The notes under the pieces: model-generated
Database searches by the model: none
What the model was told of the DNA's origin: nothing
Seen by the model: the letters and a program-made list of their open reading frames with translations, nothing else
Source: Clostridiaceae bacterium
Lineage (GTDB): Bacteria; Bacillota; Clostridia; Acetivibrionales; DUMC01
NCBI GenBank assembly: GCA_012840075.1
Contig: DUMC01000038.1
Span: 1 to 32,312 of the forward strand
DNA length: 32,312 nucleotides
Direction of reading: 5' to 3'
Shown: in pieces, positions 15,099-24,551 of the stretch
Layout of the letters: every line of letters begins with the position of its first letter
Position numbering within the stretch: position 1 is the stretch's first letter
Position numbers and translations under genes: made by a program

Positions 15099-17042
15099 TT
15101 AGCATTTTGTATAATTAACTATACATGTAAATTCATCTAATTTTAAGCTTGCTCCGCCAACAAGACCGCCATCAATATTAGCTGAGTTAAACAGGTCGGA
15201 AGCATTGGAAGCATTAATACTTCCACCATATTGTATCCTCACTATTTCAGCAATTTCTTTTCCATAAAGCTGTTCAATAGTATTTCTGATTATTGCACAT
15301 ACCTCTTCAGCTTGCTCAACTGTTGCAGTTTTTCCTGTTCCTATAGCCCAAATCGGTTCATAAGCTATAACTACTTGTTTAACCTGTTCTGCAGTTAAGC
15401 CTAATAAAGCTATCTTAACTTGATACCTTACAAGATCTTCAGTAACACCTTGTTCTCTTTGGGTTAAAGATTCACCAACACATATGATTGGCTTAAGGCC
15501 ATATTTGAAAGCTGCATGAACCTTCTTGTTAACAGTTTCATCAGTTTCAGCAAAGTACTGTCTTCTTTCGGAGTGACCTATGATGACGTATTCTACTCCT
15601 AATTCTTTTAGCATAGGTCCGGATACTTCTCCTGTATAAGCACCTTTTTCTTCCCAATGCATGTTTTGAGCACCTATTTTGATATTTGAACCGGCAGCTG
15701 CTTCCACGGCTGCAGGAATGCATACAAAAGGTACACAAGCTACTACTTCATCTTTGGTATCCGCAACTCTTGATTTAAGGTTGTTAATAAAATCAGCGGC
15801 TTCCTTAGGTGTTTTGTTCATTTTCCAGTTTCCCGCTATGATTTTTTTTCTTGGATTCTTATCTAATAAAACGGCTATTCCTGGCAATTCTCTTCCTTCA
15901 AGGAACTCAAGAGATGCTCCTCCACCGGTTGAAATATGTGTTATTTTATCAGCATAACCCAATTGTTCTATTGCTGCAGCAGAATCACCACCGCCGACTA
16001 TTGAAACAGCGCCTGATTCAGCAACTGCTTTTGCAATCTCCTTGGTTCCATGAGCAAAATTAGGAAATTCAAATACTCCCATAGGTCCGTTCCAAACGAT
16101 AGTCTTAGCTTTCATTATAACTTTCTTGAAATCTTCCACCGTCAAAGGACCTATATCCATACCCATCCAGCCGTCAGGCATATCGTCAGAAGGCACGTAC
16201 TTTGTTTCAGTATCATTTTTGAACTCCTTGCCGACAATGCTACCTACCGGAAGATGAATTTCAACGCCTTTCTCCTCTGCTTTTTTCATTAATTCTCTTG
16301 CATAATCAAGCTTGTCATCTTCACAAATTGAATTACCTATCTTGTATCCTTTTGCTTTAAGGAATGTATATGCCATTCCTCCGCCTATAATCAAAGCATC
16401 TACTTTGTCAAGTAGATTTTCAATAACGCCTATTTTATCCGAAACTTTTGCTCCGCCTAAAATAGCAATAAAAGGACGTGCAGGATTTGATAATGCTTTA
16501 CCCATTATTTCAATTTCTTTTTTAATCAAGAATCCGCAGACTGCTGGAAGATAATCTGCAACTCCTGCAGTTGATGCATGTGCTCTGTGAGCCGTACCGA
16601 AAGCATCATTTACATAAATCTCAGCAAGGCTTGCCAATGCTTTTGCAAATTCCGGATCATTTTTTGTTTCTTCTTTATGGAATCTTACATTTTCAAGAAG
16701 CAGAACTTCTCCTTCTTTAAGATTTGCAGCCTTTTCTTTGGCGTCTTCTCCTATAACGTCCTTAGCCATTATAACTTCTTGATTAAGTAGTTCCGAAAGT
16801 CTTTTAGCAACCGGTTTCATGCTGTATTTTTCTTCAAATCCTGACTTTGGCCTTCCGAGATGTGAAACAAGAATTGTTTTAGCCTTATTATCTATCAAAT
16901 ACTTTATTGTGGGCAATGCTGCGACTATTCTTTTGTCATCGGTAATATTTCCGTTTTCATCCTGGGGAACATTAAAATCAACTCTTACTAAGACCTTTTT
17001 ACCTTTTACATCGATATCTTCTATGGTTTTTTTGTTTAGCAT
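15099..17042 (-). CDS. pgk-tpiA: Bifunctional phosphoglycerate kinase / triosephosphate isomerase fusion
   Basis: A single 647-residue frame carries two complete glycolytic enzymes. Residues 1 to about 395 are Pgk ([40 protein letters not shown], ending [10 protein letters not shown]), catalysing 1,3-BPG plus ADP to 3-PG plus ATP. Residues about 398-647 are TpiA (AGNWKMN with the catalytic Lys, GHSERR with His, [13 protein letters not shown] with Glu, YGGSI). The joint is [18 protein letters not shown], with no stop codon. The AGA-AAA-AAA-ATC joint holds an A8 run (complement of 15842-15849). Pgk-Tpi fusions are known from Thermotoga; most clostridia have separate adjacent genes. ATG 17042 follows AGGAG at a rather long 14 nt. 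gapA lies upstream, gpmI downstream. Confidence 0.93.
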   Translation of the reverse strand: MLNKKTIEDIDVKGKKVLVRVDFNVPQDENGNITDDKRIVAALPTIKYLIDNKAKTILVSHLGRPKSGFEEKYSMKPVAKRLSELLNQEVIMAKDVIGEDAKEKAANLKEGEVLLLENVRFHKEETKNDPEFAKALASLAEIYVNDAFGTAHRAHASTAGVADYLPAVCGFLIKKEIEIMGKALSNPARPFIAILGGAKVSDKIGVIENLLDKVDALIIGGGMAYTFLKAKGYKIGNSICEDDKLDYARELMKKAEEKGVEIHLPVGSIVGKEFKNDTETKYVPSDDMPDGWMGMDIGPLTVEDFKKVIMKAKTIVWNGPMGVFEFPNFAHGTKEIAKAVAESGAVSIVGGGDSAAAIEQLGYADKITHISTGGGASLEFLEGRELPGIAVLLDKNPRKKIIAGNWKMNKTPKEAADFINNLKSRVADTKDEVVACVPFVCIPAAVEAAAGSNIKIGAQNMHWEEKGAYTGEVSGPMLKELGVEYVIIGHSERRQYFAETDETVNKKVHAAFKYGLKPIICVGESLTQREQGVTEDLVRYQVKIALLGLTAEQVKQVVIAYEPIWAIGTGKTATVEQAEEVCAIIRNTIEQLYGKEIAEIVRIQYGGSINASNASDLFNSANIDGGLVGGASLKLDEFTCIVNYTKC

Positions 17043-17461
17043 ACTACTTATTCACACTCCTATATAAATATTTTAAGTGCAAAGTTCGTATATTGTAGAT
17101 TGTAGTATATTAAGTACATTAAGTATATAATTGTTTAAGTGTTTTAAGCATATTAAGTATTTTAAGTACATAAACACTTTTTGCATTTGCAAAACTTACC
17201 GCTTTTGAATTAAAAGTTAATACTTGAAACTTAAACGATATTAGTTTCTGCAATAATACCGTCGTTAATGTTGCCTGAGATAATACCGCCCCTCTTAACT
17301 TAAGTCAAAATCACTATCTATAAAAGGTCCGGTTTTATTTTGCCGGACCTTTTAATCTGCCTTGACAAAAATACATATAATGTACACATAGTAAATATCG
17401 AGAGACACAATTCATACACTTCAATATGTAGAACTGTGCTTCTCTTCATATTTGCATCTTA
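17043..17461. other. Spacer between gapA and pgk-tpiA
   Basis: No gene. From about 17105 to 17172 the motif TTAAGTA/TTAAGT recurs roughly every 10-20 nt (an AT-rich degenerate repeat). The gapA terminator lies at 17322-17353. The pgk-tpiA promoter must be here, but I could not fix it. Confidence 0.5.
17322..17353. terminator. Two-way intrinsic terminator after gapA
   Basis: AAAAGGTCCGG (17322-17332) pairs with CCGGACCTTTT (17343-17353) around a 10-nt loop. On the minus strand it lies about 110 nt past the gapA stop. Confidence 0.85.
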
Positions 17462-18469
<1,008 letters not shown>

Positions 18470-18889
18470 TTAAATACCTCCTAAAATCTAGAATTATATT
18501 AAAATATTGGATTTTTAAGTACATTTAACAAACACAACAAATATATTGCCTAAATTATCTTAAACTCTGCACAACTTAAGTTGGCAGGCTCTAATGAGCA
18601 TTAACTATGTCACTTAAAGTTTATCCGCTTTATAGAACATTTTATATTATTTAGAATTTTTTTTCAATAGTAATGGTAAAATTAATTAATTTTTTAACAA
18701 TATTCTTTCCTGAATATCTCTTTTTATGCAAAAATTCGACCTGAAAATCCTGTGCTCTAATTTATCCCCGGCTATAAAATTAATCTTATAAAATTAATCT
18801 TTTATAAGTTTTAAACTTTCTTAACTTTGACATCACGAAAACGATAACAAATCATTTAACACATCTAAATAGCACTATTTATTTAAAGT
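18470..18889. other. Non-coding spacer upstream of gapA
   Basis: A 420-nt AT-rich spacer with no gene. AAATAG/CTATTT (18868-18881) could be a weak 3' hairpin for the reductase gene. The segment ATAAAATTAATCTT is repeated near 18774-18800. No promoter could be called confidently. Confidence 0.4.
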
Positions 18890-20017
18890 CTAAAGTGCGC
18901 TAAATTCTTTTTGTATTCTCTTAAGCTGATCCCTTATTTTTATAAACTGAGGGCATTTATCTTCACATTGCCCGCATTCTATGCAATCTTCGGGTGAGCT
19001 TCCAAACTCTTCTTTTTTACCCAGATTTTCATATTGCTTTTTCGCATACTCCGTTAAGCCGTAAACCTTATGATAATTCATTATGCTAAATACTTTCGGT
19101 ATATTAATCCCTTGAGGGCATGGCAAGCAATATTCGCAACCTGTACAGTATAAATCGGCAAGTTTCTTGGTTCTTTCAAATGTAATGTTGATGTTTTCCC
19201 AATCTTCTGCGCTTAAAGGTTCCTCGATAGAAGCAACACGAGCATTTTCTTCCACCATTTCAATTGTGCTCATACCGGATAGCGCACAGCTAACATTCGG
19301 GTTCGCTAAGACGAATCTTAAGGCAACTTCAGGTGTGCTTTTTGCTTTACCTTTCATAGCACCGGTGATTATTTCCGAGGCACTTGCTAATCTTCCTCCT
19401 CCTACCGGTCCCATAATGGCCACACCCAAACCTTTGCTTTTGGCATAAGCTATGGCTTCTTCGTTGGCTCGGTCCAGCAAATTATATTGGCATAATACCG
19501 TTTCAAAAATACCTGTATCAATTAACTGCATCATAACTTCCGGCTTATCATGGAATGAAAATGAAATATGCTTTATAAGACCTTCTGATTTCGCTTGGTA
19601 AGCCTCTTTAACAAGATCATATTTTAATACAATATTTTCCCATCTATCCTTCCCAAGGCTATGAAAATGGTAAAAATCAATATAATCCACATCCAATTTC
19701 TTTAATTGTTCCTCCAGAAATCTTCTATAATCACCATGCTGCTTCACATTCCATGTAGACATTTTTGTTGAAAGATAGACTTTATCTCTGTAACCTTTTA
19801 AAGCTTTACCTACCACAATCTCGCTCTTTCCCCCGCAATATCCGTAGGCTGTGTCAATATAGTTTACACCAAGCTCAAAGGCTCTGTGAATTATTTTAAT
19901 AGAAGTCTCCTCGTCAATTATAAACTGCCCGTCCTTTTCTTCTCCCGGTAGCCGCATTGCGCCAAATCCTAAAGCAGATATTTTTACACCCGTATTACCA
20001 AATTCTCTATATTGCAT
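18890..20017 (-). CDS. Aldo/keto reductase with C-terminal 4Fe-4S ferredoxin domain
   Basis: 375 residues. Residues 1 to about 285 are an aldo/keto reductase barrel with the catalytic tetrad in NYIDTAYGYCGG (Asp, Tyr), VYLSTKMS (Lys) and DFYHFHSLG (His). Residues about 290-365 add two cysteine clusters, CTGCEYCLPCPQGINIP and CIECGQCEDKCPQ, which would hold 4Fe-4S centres. This Fe-S AKR subgroup is common in anaerobes; physiological substrates are largely unknown, and the clusters suggest electron transfer by ferredoxin as well as or instead of NAD(P)H. ATG 20017 is preceded by AGGAGGTTGAAAG. It sits between pfk and gapA on the same strand. Confidence 0.88.
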   Translation of the reverse strand: MQYREFGNTGVKISALGFGAMRLPGEEKDGQFIIDEETSIKIIHRAFELGVNYIDTAYGYCGGKSEIVVGKALKGYRDKVYLSTKMSTWNVKQHGDYRRFLEEQLKKLDVDYIDFYHFHSLGKDRWENIVLKYDLVKEAYQAKSEGLIKHISFSFHDKPEVMMQLIDTGIFETVLCQYNLLDRANEEAIAYAKSKGLGVAIMGPVGGGRLASASEIITGAMKGKAKSTPEVALRFVLANPNVSCALSGMSTIEMVEENARVASIEEPLSAEDWENINITFERTKKLADLYCTGCEYCLPCPQGINIPKVFSIMNYHKVYGLTEYAKKQYENLGKKEEFGSSPEDCIECGQCEDKCPQFIKIRDQLKRIQKEFSAL

Positions 20018-20100
20018 CTTTCAACCTCCTCATTATTGTATTTCTTTATATTTATCAATTAAAACTTTTAAATAGGCATTTTGAAAAGTATTCCTGCCAA

Positions 20101-20161
20101 AAAGTATTCTTTGAAGCTTTAAAGAATAAAGTATTCTTAAGTATTCTTAGAAGCTTTAAAG
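20101..20161. repeat. Direct repeat pair upstream of the aldo/keto reductase gene
   Basis: The 24-nt copies at 20101-20124 and 20138-20161 share the core GAAGCTTTAAAG and differ at two positions. They start about 85 nt before the reductase ATG. Confidence 0.7.
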
Positions 20162-20259
20162 GAATTCTGAACGCACACAAAACGAATATTACTTTAAAAT
20201 ATAACTTATAAATATAACTTAGCTTCGATTTTATAACCTATTTACAACTTAATCTCGAC

Positions 20260-21345
20260 TCAATCTCCAAAACTTACACCTATGCTCTTAGCTATCCTTA
20301 CTAATTCTCCGTCGGGAGGTACGGTTTTAATTTTTCCTACTGCTTCATCGAGAGGAACTTTTGATATACAGTTATCGTCCAAGCATACCATATAACCAAA
20401 CTCACCGTTTTTAACTAACTCTACTGCTGCAACTCCAAATCTGGTTGAAAGAATCCTGTCATACGGTATGGGTTTTCCGCCTCTCTGTAAATGTCCCAAA
20501 ACGGTAACCCTGGTCTCTATACCTGACAGTTCTTGAATCTCCTCGGCAATTTTGTGTCCTATACCGCCAAGTCTTATAGGATCAGGGCTATGTTCCACTA
20601 TCTTCTTGATAACCATTTCACCGTTTATGGATTTAGCTCCTTCGGCAACCACAACTATGCTAAAATGCTTACCTGCTTTTTTTCTTTCCAAAATTTTCTC
20701 CACTACTTTGTTAATGTCATATGGTATCTCAGGAATAAGTATAACATCAGCTCCTCCTGCAATTCCAGATTCAATTGCAATCCATCCTGCATATCGTCCC
20801 ATAACTTCGAGGATCATAACCCTGTGATGGGATTCTGCCGTAGAATGGAGCTTGTCAATAGCTTCGGTTGCTGTATCTACCGCAGTCATAAATCCAAATG
20901 TGTAATCCGTTCCTGATAAGTCATTATCTATTGTCTTTGGTACTCCTACAACTTTTAAACCTTTTCTATATAAATCCCTCGCACTTGTTAGTGTTCCGTC
21001 ACCGCCTATTATTATCATGGCGTCTATTCCAAGGGAGTTGACGTTCTCAATCACCTGGTCTGACATGTCCTTAAATTCTATTTTACCGTCTTTTTCTATC
21101 ATAAAATTAAACGGATTATCTTTGTTGGAAGTCCCTAGAATTGTACCGCCCTTATCCAGTATACCTGATGCATCATCAGGACCAAAAATCATGTAATCAT
21201 TTATTACCATGCCTCTGTATCCGTCTTTGAAGCCAATTACTTCCCAACCGTACTTGAACATTGCAGTTTTAGCAACGGCTCTTAAAACGGCATTAAGCCC
21301 TGGACAATCTCCTCCCCCGGTCATAACACCTATTTTTTTAATCAT
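20260..21345 (-). CDS. pfk: 6-phosphofructokinase, mixed-substrate (group III) type
   Basis: 361 residues from ATG 21345. An ATG 15 nt upstream is unlikely because its codons contain the GAGGGGG RBS. Phosphorylates fructose 6-phosphate to fructose 1,6-bisphosphate. The N-terminal MTGGGDCPGLNAV is the nucleotide-binding loop, GGDGT (114-118) is phosphoryl-donor binding, PKTIDND (136-142) carries the catalytic base, and MEVMGR-type EVMGRYAGWIA follows. At the two donor-diagnostic positions it has Gly (GGDG) and Lys (PKTID), the mixed PFK pattern. Gly at the first favours ATP, while Lys at the second is shared with pyrophosphate enzymes, so the donor is not settled. Confidence 0.92.
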   Translation of the reverse strand: MIKKIGVMTGGGDCPGLNAVLRAVAKTAMFKYGWEVIGFKDGYRGMVINDYMIFGPDDASGILDKGGTILGTSNKDNPFNFMIEKDGKIEFKDMSDQVIENVNSLGIDAMIIIGGDGTLTSARDLYRKGLKVVGVPKTIDNDLSGTDYTFGFMTAVDTATEAIDKLHSTAESHHRVMILEVMGRYAGWIAIESGIAGGADVILIPEIPYDINKVVEKILERKKAGKHFSIVVVAEGAKSINGEMVIKKIVEHSPDPIRLGGIGHKIAEEIQELSGIETRVTVLGHLQRGGKPIPYDRILSTRFGVAAVELVKNGEFGYMVCLDDNCISKVPLDEAVGKIKTVPPDGELVRIAKSIGVSFGD

Positions 21346-21406
21346 AAGTAACCCCCTCAACTATAGATTTTTCTCCTTCGGGTACTCAATCAATTCTTTT
21401 AGTTTG

Positions 21407-21500
21407 TTCTGAGTACATCTTTATTTAATTTGGTGCATATTTATTTAATTTATTTTATTCTGAACACATGTTTATTTTTATTTATTCTGAGTACATCTTT
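21407..21500. repeat. Duplicated trmL tail sequence
   Basis: TTCTGAGTACATCTTT occurs exactly at 21407-21422 and 21485-21500, with a diverged copy at 21459-21474. The second exact copy is the coding end of trmL, so the end of the gene has been copied into its own 3' spacer. Confidence 0.75.
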
Positions 21501-21964
21501 CCATAAAGCTGGAGATTTTTAAATGAATGTTGCCTTAATGCTTCATATAATATTATGCAAACCGAATTTGCAAGATTTAAGGAACGTATAGTATCTTTCA
21601 TAGGAATTCTGATACACCATTCTTTATTGGCATAAAGCAGTTCTTCAGGTAATCCTGCAGTTTCCTTACCAAATACAAAGAAGCTGTCTTCAGGATAATC
21701 AAATTCTGTGTATATTTTTGCTGCTTTTGTTGAAGCATAATAAAAATTACTATTTCTATACTTTTCCCTTACTTCTTCAATAGAATCATAAAAATATATT
21801 TCCAATTTATCCCAATAATCAAGACCTGCTCTCTTCAAATATTTATCATCTATTGAAAATCCTAAAGGTCTCACCAAATGCAAAGCAGAACCCGTTGCGG
21901 CACACGTCCTTGCTATATTGCCTGTATTTTGAGGGATCTCAGGCTCCACCAGAACGATATTCAA
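21482..21964 (-). CDS. trmL: tRNA (cytidine/uridine-34-2'-O)-methyltransferase, SPOUT family
   Basis: 160 residues from TTG 21964, placed by AGGAGGG 6 nt upstream and by the family N-terminus NIVLVEPEIPQNTGNIARTC. An open extension of 39 codons upstream has no RBS and is discarded. Uses S-adenosylmethionine to methylate the wobble ribose of some tRNA-Leu species. Trefoil-knot motifs are visible: FVFGKETAGLPEEL and the C-terminal RSLNLANSVCIILYEALRQ. Length agrees with E. coli TrmL (157). Confidence 0.9.
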   Translation of the reverse strand: MNIVLVEPEIPQNTGNIARTCAATGSALHLVRPLGFSIDDKYLKRAGLDYWDKLEIYFYDSIEEVREKYRNSNFYYASTKAAKIYTEFDYPEDSFFVFGKETAGLPEELLYANKEWCIRIPMKDTIRSLNLANSVCIILYEALRQHSFKNLQLYGKMYSE

Positions 21965-22220
21965 CTCTTTCCCTCCTAGAAAGTTACAATATTGTAATAA
22001 ATAGTAATAAGTTACAGTAAAGTAAAAATTTATGGTATTACTTAACATTTTCATATTATCATAAAAAGAAATAAATGACAATATGCGTAATACAACATGA
22101 GGTCAGACTCGTCAACAAACAGCAACATAATATCAGGCTTGAATTGTCACCAACATAGGCTTCGAATTTTCCACGCCTAACTACGTATTTTTACGATCCT
22201 ACCTCGAAACTTTTTCAAAT

Positions 22221-23393
22221 CTAACTCCGTACAAGCCTTTTTCTCCTGCGATATTTTATGTAAAGATCAATTATCGGATGCCGCTTTATATTCACTGCTT
22301 TTTGCGGACATAGCTCCTGACAGCAAAAACAGCTAATGCATTTTGACAGATTTACTTCAGGTTTTTTGTTATTCATTGAAATTACATGGGCGGGACACGC
22401 TCGCATACATTCGGCACATCCGATACACTGATCATAGTTAAATACAGGATAGGGTTTTAATTTTTTTGTTAAGTGTTTTAGAAATCCCCTACTCAAAAAA
22501 GCTATCGATTTTAAAGTATCAAGCTGAGGTATGTCAAATCCCCTTATTTTTACATCTTCGATATTCTCTCCTATGATATTTATCTGATCAATTTTATTGG
22601 GACACAGTTTTCTTTCAATCCCTTGGCTAATAATAGGTACGCTGATCGGATCAGCATCTATTATATTTAAAGCAGTAAAGTCTACTTCAAAGGCATCTTC
22701 TCCTGCTATGATCATGCCTAGGCGTCTGGGTTTGCCGGCAGTAGGTCCTTCTCCTTCCATACCTATAATTGCATCCATTATATTAAGTGATGGTTTTACG
22801 CTTAAATATATATCAATTAATGCATTTGCAAATTCATTATATTCGGGCATTCTATAGTGGTACTCAGCTTTCAATTCACCCGGTACGGCTCCAAACATAT
22901 TTTTAACGGCACCCGTAAATACCATTTGTCCATGGGTCTTTAATTTTGGCAAATTAATGATAATATCTGCATCTTTTATAGCCTTTACTACCGTAACTCT
23001 TTTAAGATATTTTCCTTCCGGGTTATCAATTTCTATTTCGCTTAAATCATAGTTTAAAATTGCACCCGAAGATTCTGCTGCTTTTTCAATGCCGCAATAC
23101 GAGTAAACACCTTTTAATAAAGAAGTTGTAAAAAGTCCACCCGGGCTTTCAACAACAGTAACTATGCCGCCTGCTTCTTTTATAAGGATGGACAGGTTTT
23201 TTATAATAGAAGGATGAGTAGTGGCTCCTTCTTCCGGTCGTTTTTTTCTTACAAGATTTGGCTTAAGAGCTACTTTTGTACCGGGTTTTATAAATCTTTC
23301 AATTCCGCCAAGTGCATCAAAAACTTCCTTCAATGCTTGCAATACATCGGAGTCATCATAACTGTCGCACCTTTTCAACACAACTTGTCCCAT
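22221..23393 (-). CDS. DUF362 domain protein with C-terminal 2x[4Fe-4S] ferredoxin
   Basis: 390 residues from ATG 23393, preferred because AAGGGAG lies 8 nt upstream; the ATG at 23465 has no RBS. The DUF362 domain spans about 5-300 (VALKPNLVRKKRPEEGATTHP, VVESPGG, LPKLKTHGQMVFTGAVKNMFG, MEGEGPTAGKPR). Two ferredoxin clusters follow (CIGCAECMRACP, CISCFCCQELCPQ), then a basic tail (YRRRKRLVRS). The family is widespread in anaerobes; no reaction is firmly established, and a redox or Fe-S role is an inference. It lies upstream of trmL, 256 nt away. Confidence 0.85.
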   Translation of the reverse strand: MGQVVLKRCDSYDDSDVLQALKEVFDALGGIERFIKPGTKVALKPNLVRKKRPEEGATTHPSIIKNLSILIKEAGGIVTVVESPGGLFTTSLLKGVYSYCGIEKAAESSGAILNYDLSEIEIDNPEGKYLKRVTVVKAIKDADIIINLPKLKTHGQMVFTGAVKNMFGAVPGELKAEYHYRMPEYNEFANALIDIYLSVKPSLNIMDAIIGMEGEGPTAGKPRRLGMIIAGEDAFEVDFTALNIIDADPISVPIISQGIERKLCPNKIDQINIIGENIEDVKIRGFDIPQLDTLKSIAFLSRGFLKHLTKKLKPYPVFNYDQCIGCAECMRACPAHVISMNNKKPEVNLSKCISCFCCQELCPQKAVNIKRHPIIDLYIKYRRRKRLVRS

Positions 23394-23949
23394 TGCAGTT
23401 CTCCCTTCAAATATCGAACAGTTTACATCAAAAGAGAAGAGAGCATTCTCTCTTGTCCAATTCATTTTTTTATTTACATCAGATTGTACATTCCATTCCC
23501 CGGTACATTATAGAACATTTTCCTTCATTTGTATAGTGAACTTTTATATTATATAGCAAGTTTTTATTTCAAGAGTTCAAGAGCAGGCTAAAGCTTTTAT
23601 CTTAACATTATTTATTTTATTTATATAATAAGCTTTTAATTTATTGTTTGTATGCAAAAAGACATACTGCATGTTTTGTTACTATGATGACACGTTAAGA
23701 TATTTTCATGATGCCATTTTGCCATCATGTTATCATGTTTGCCACATAGACACGTTGTCATATTGTTATATTGTTATATTGTCATATTGTCATTTTGTCA
23801 TTTTATTATACTATCATGTTGTCATATCGTCATATCATCACATCTTAATTATTGAAGTAATTGCAGCATTAAATGTTTATACTTTTTATATTTTCTAAAA
23901 TAATTATGCGTTTTTATCTGACTAAAAGTTTATTTTTCTTATACATTTC
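23394..23949. other. Repeat-rich spacer
   Basis: No gene is supported in this 556-nt stretch. It contains the octamer array at 23754-23841 and related imperfect copies to its left (from about 23713). The open frame on the plus strand through the array is a product of the repeats. Confidence 0.6.
23754..23841. repeat. Eleven head-to-tail octamers, consensus WTTGTCAT
   Basis: Strict 8-nt periodicity over 88 nt: GTTGTCAT, ATTGTTAT (2), ATTGTCAT (2), TTTGTCAT, TTTATTAT, ACTATCAT, GTTGTCAT, ATCGTCAT, ATCATCAC. The centre is best conserved and the right end is degraded, as in slippage-generated microsatellites. Confidence 0.85.
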
Positions 23950-24111
23950 TTATATATAATAAAGAAAACCTGCATTATTTACAAAAACTCCTCTTATGGG
24001 AACTTTGGCAGAATTTTTATTTAAGAAAATAAATGCCAATATTATAAACAATATCAGCATTAAGCCTAAGGATATTATAATTAATTTATTTTTTCTTATT
24101 ACATCAATCAT
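23950..24111 (-). CDS. Small single-pass membrane peptide (53 residues)
   Basis: ATG 24111 has AGGAG 10 nt upstream and opens 53 codons, too short for many gene callers. The product has a short charged N-terminus (MIDVIRKNK), one hydrophobic helix (about 10-30) and an outside tail NKNSAKVPIRGVFVNNAGFLYYI. Codon use and RBS look real. I do not recognise the family. It lies 440 nt downstream of sigF on the same strand, so a role in sporulation is only a guess. Confidence 0.45.
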   Translation of the reverse strand: MIDVIRKNKLIIISLGLMLILFIILAFIFLNKNSAKVPIRGVFVNNAGFLYYI

Positions 24112-24193
24112 ACTAATATCACTCCTGTTTTTTATAGTTCAAATTTCATAGCCTATTTTCACTTATTATTAGCTCCATTACTTATTATTTGCT

Positions 24194-24427
24194 TTAAACA
24201 TAAAAAAATATTTCAGTTAAAGTTTCAAATTCAAGATCAATAACCCAGGATTCAATATTAGTATGATTAAAAACTAAATCAATATTCTTTTCTTCTAACT
24301 TAAAATGCACGGTAAATTTTTTGGAATACCAACATAGTAGTATTATTGTAATAATAAAAAGTATTATTGTGATAATAAAAAAAAAGAAAATTTTATTATC
24401 TTTTAACGTAAACAATATATCTGTCAT
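24194..24427 (-). CDS. Possible small membrane protein (77 residues)
   Basis: From ATG 24427 the frame encodes a charged start (MTDILFTLKDNK), a strongly hydrophobic helix (about 13-34) and a polar C-terminal domain KFTVHFKLEEKNIDLVFNHTN with alternating pattern. There is no good RBS and the DNA is A/T-simple, so it may be spurious. If real, it lies between sigF and the 53-residue peptide in the same orientation. Confidence 0.25.
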   Translation of the reverse strand: MTDILFTLKDNKIFFFFIITIILFIITIILLCWYSKKFTVHFKLEEKNIDLVFNHTNIESWVIDLEFETLTEIFFYV

Positions 24428-24501
24428 TTTTGTGCAAATAATGGTTATGTATGATAAATATTGGACAACATGTATGATAATTACATGCAACAAATACATA
24501 C

Positions 24502-24549
24502 ACTAAATATATGACTAAATACGTGACTAGATATATGACTAAATATATG
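24502..24549. repeat. Four tandem 12-mers next to the sigF stop
   Basis: ACTAAATATATG, ACTAAATACGTG, ACTAGATATATG and ACTAAATATATG run head to tail and end 2 nt before the sigF stop codon. Confidence 0.85.
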
Positions 24550-24551
24550 CT

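Noticed and set aside
21965-22081. Extended TrmL N-terminus from ATG 22081
   Set aside because: There is no RBS and the residues are unlike the family. TTG 21964 has a strong RBS and matches the known N-terminus.
23754-23841. CRISPR-like array
   Set aside because: Units are 8 nt and directly adjacent with no spacers; no cas genes are present.
23644-23898. Open frame of 84 codons on the plus strand rich in Cys, Tyr and His
   Set aside because: It is produced by the octamer repeats; there is no RBS and the composition is unnatural.
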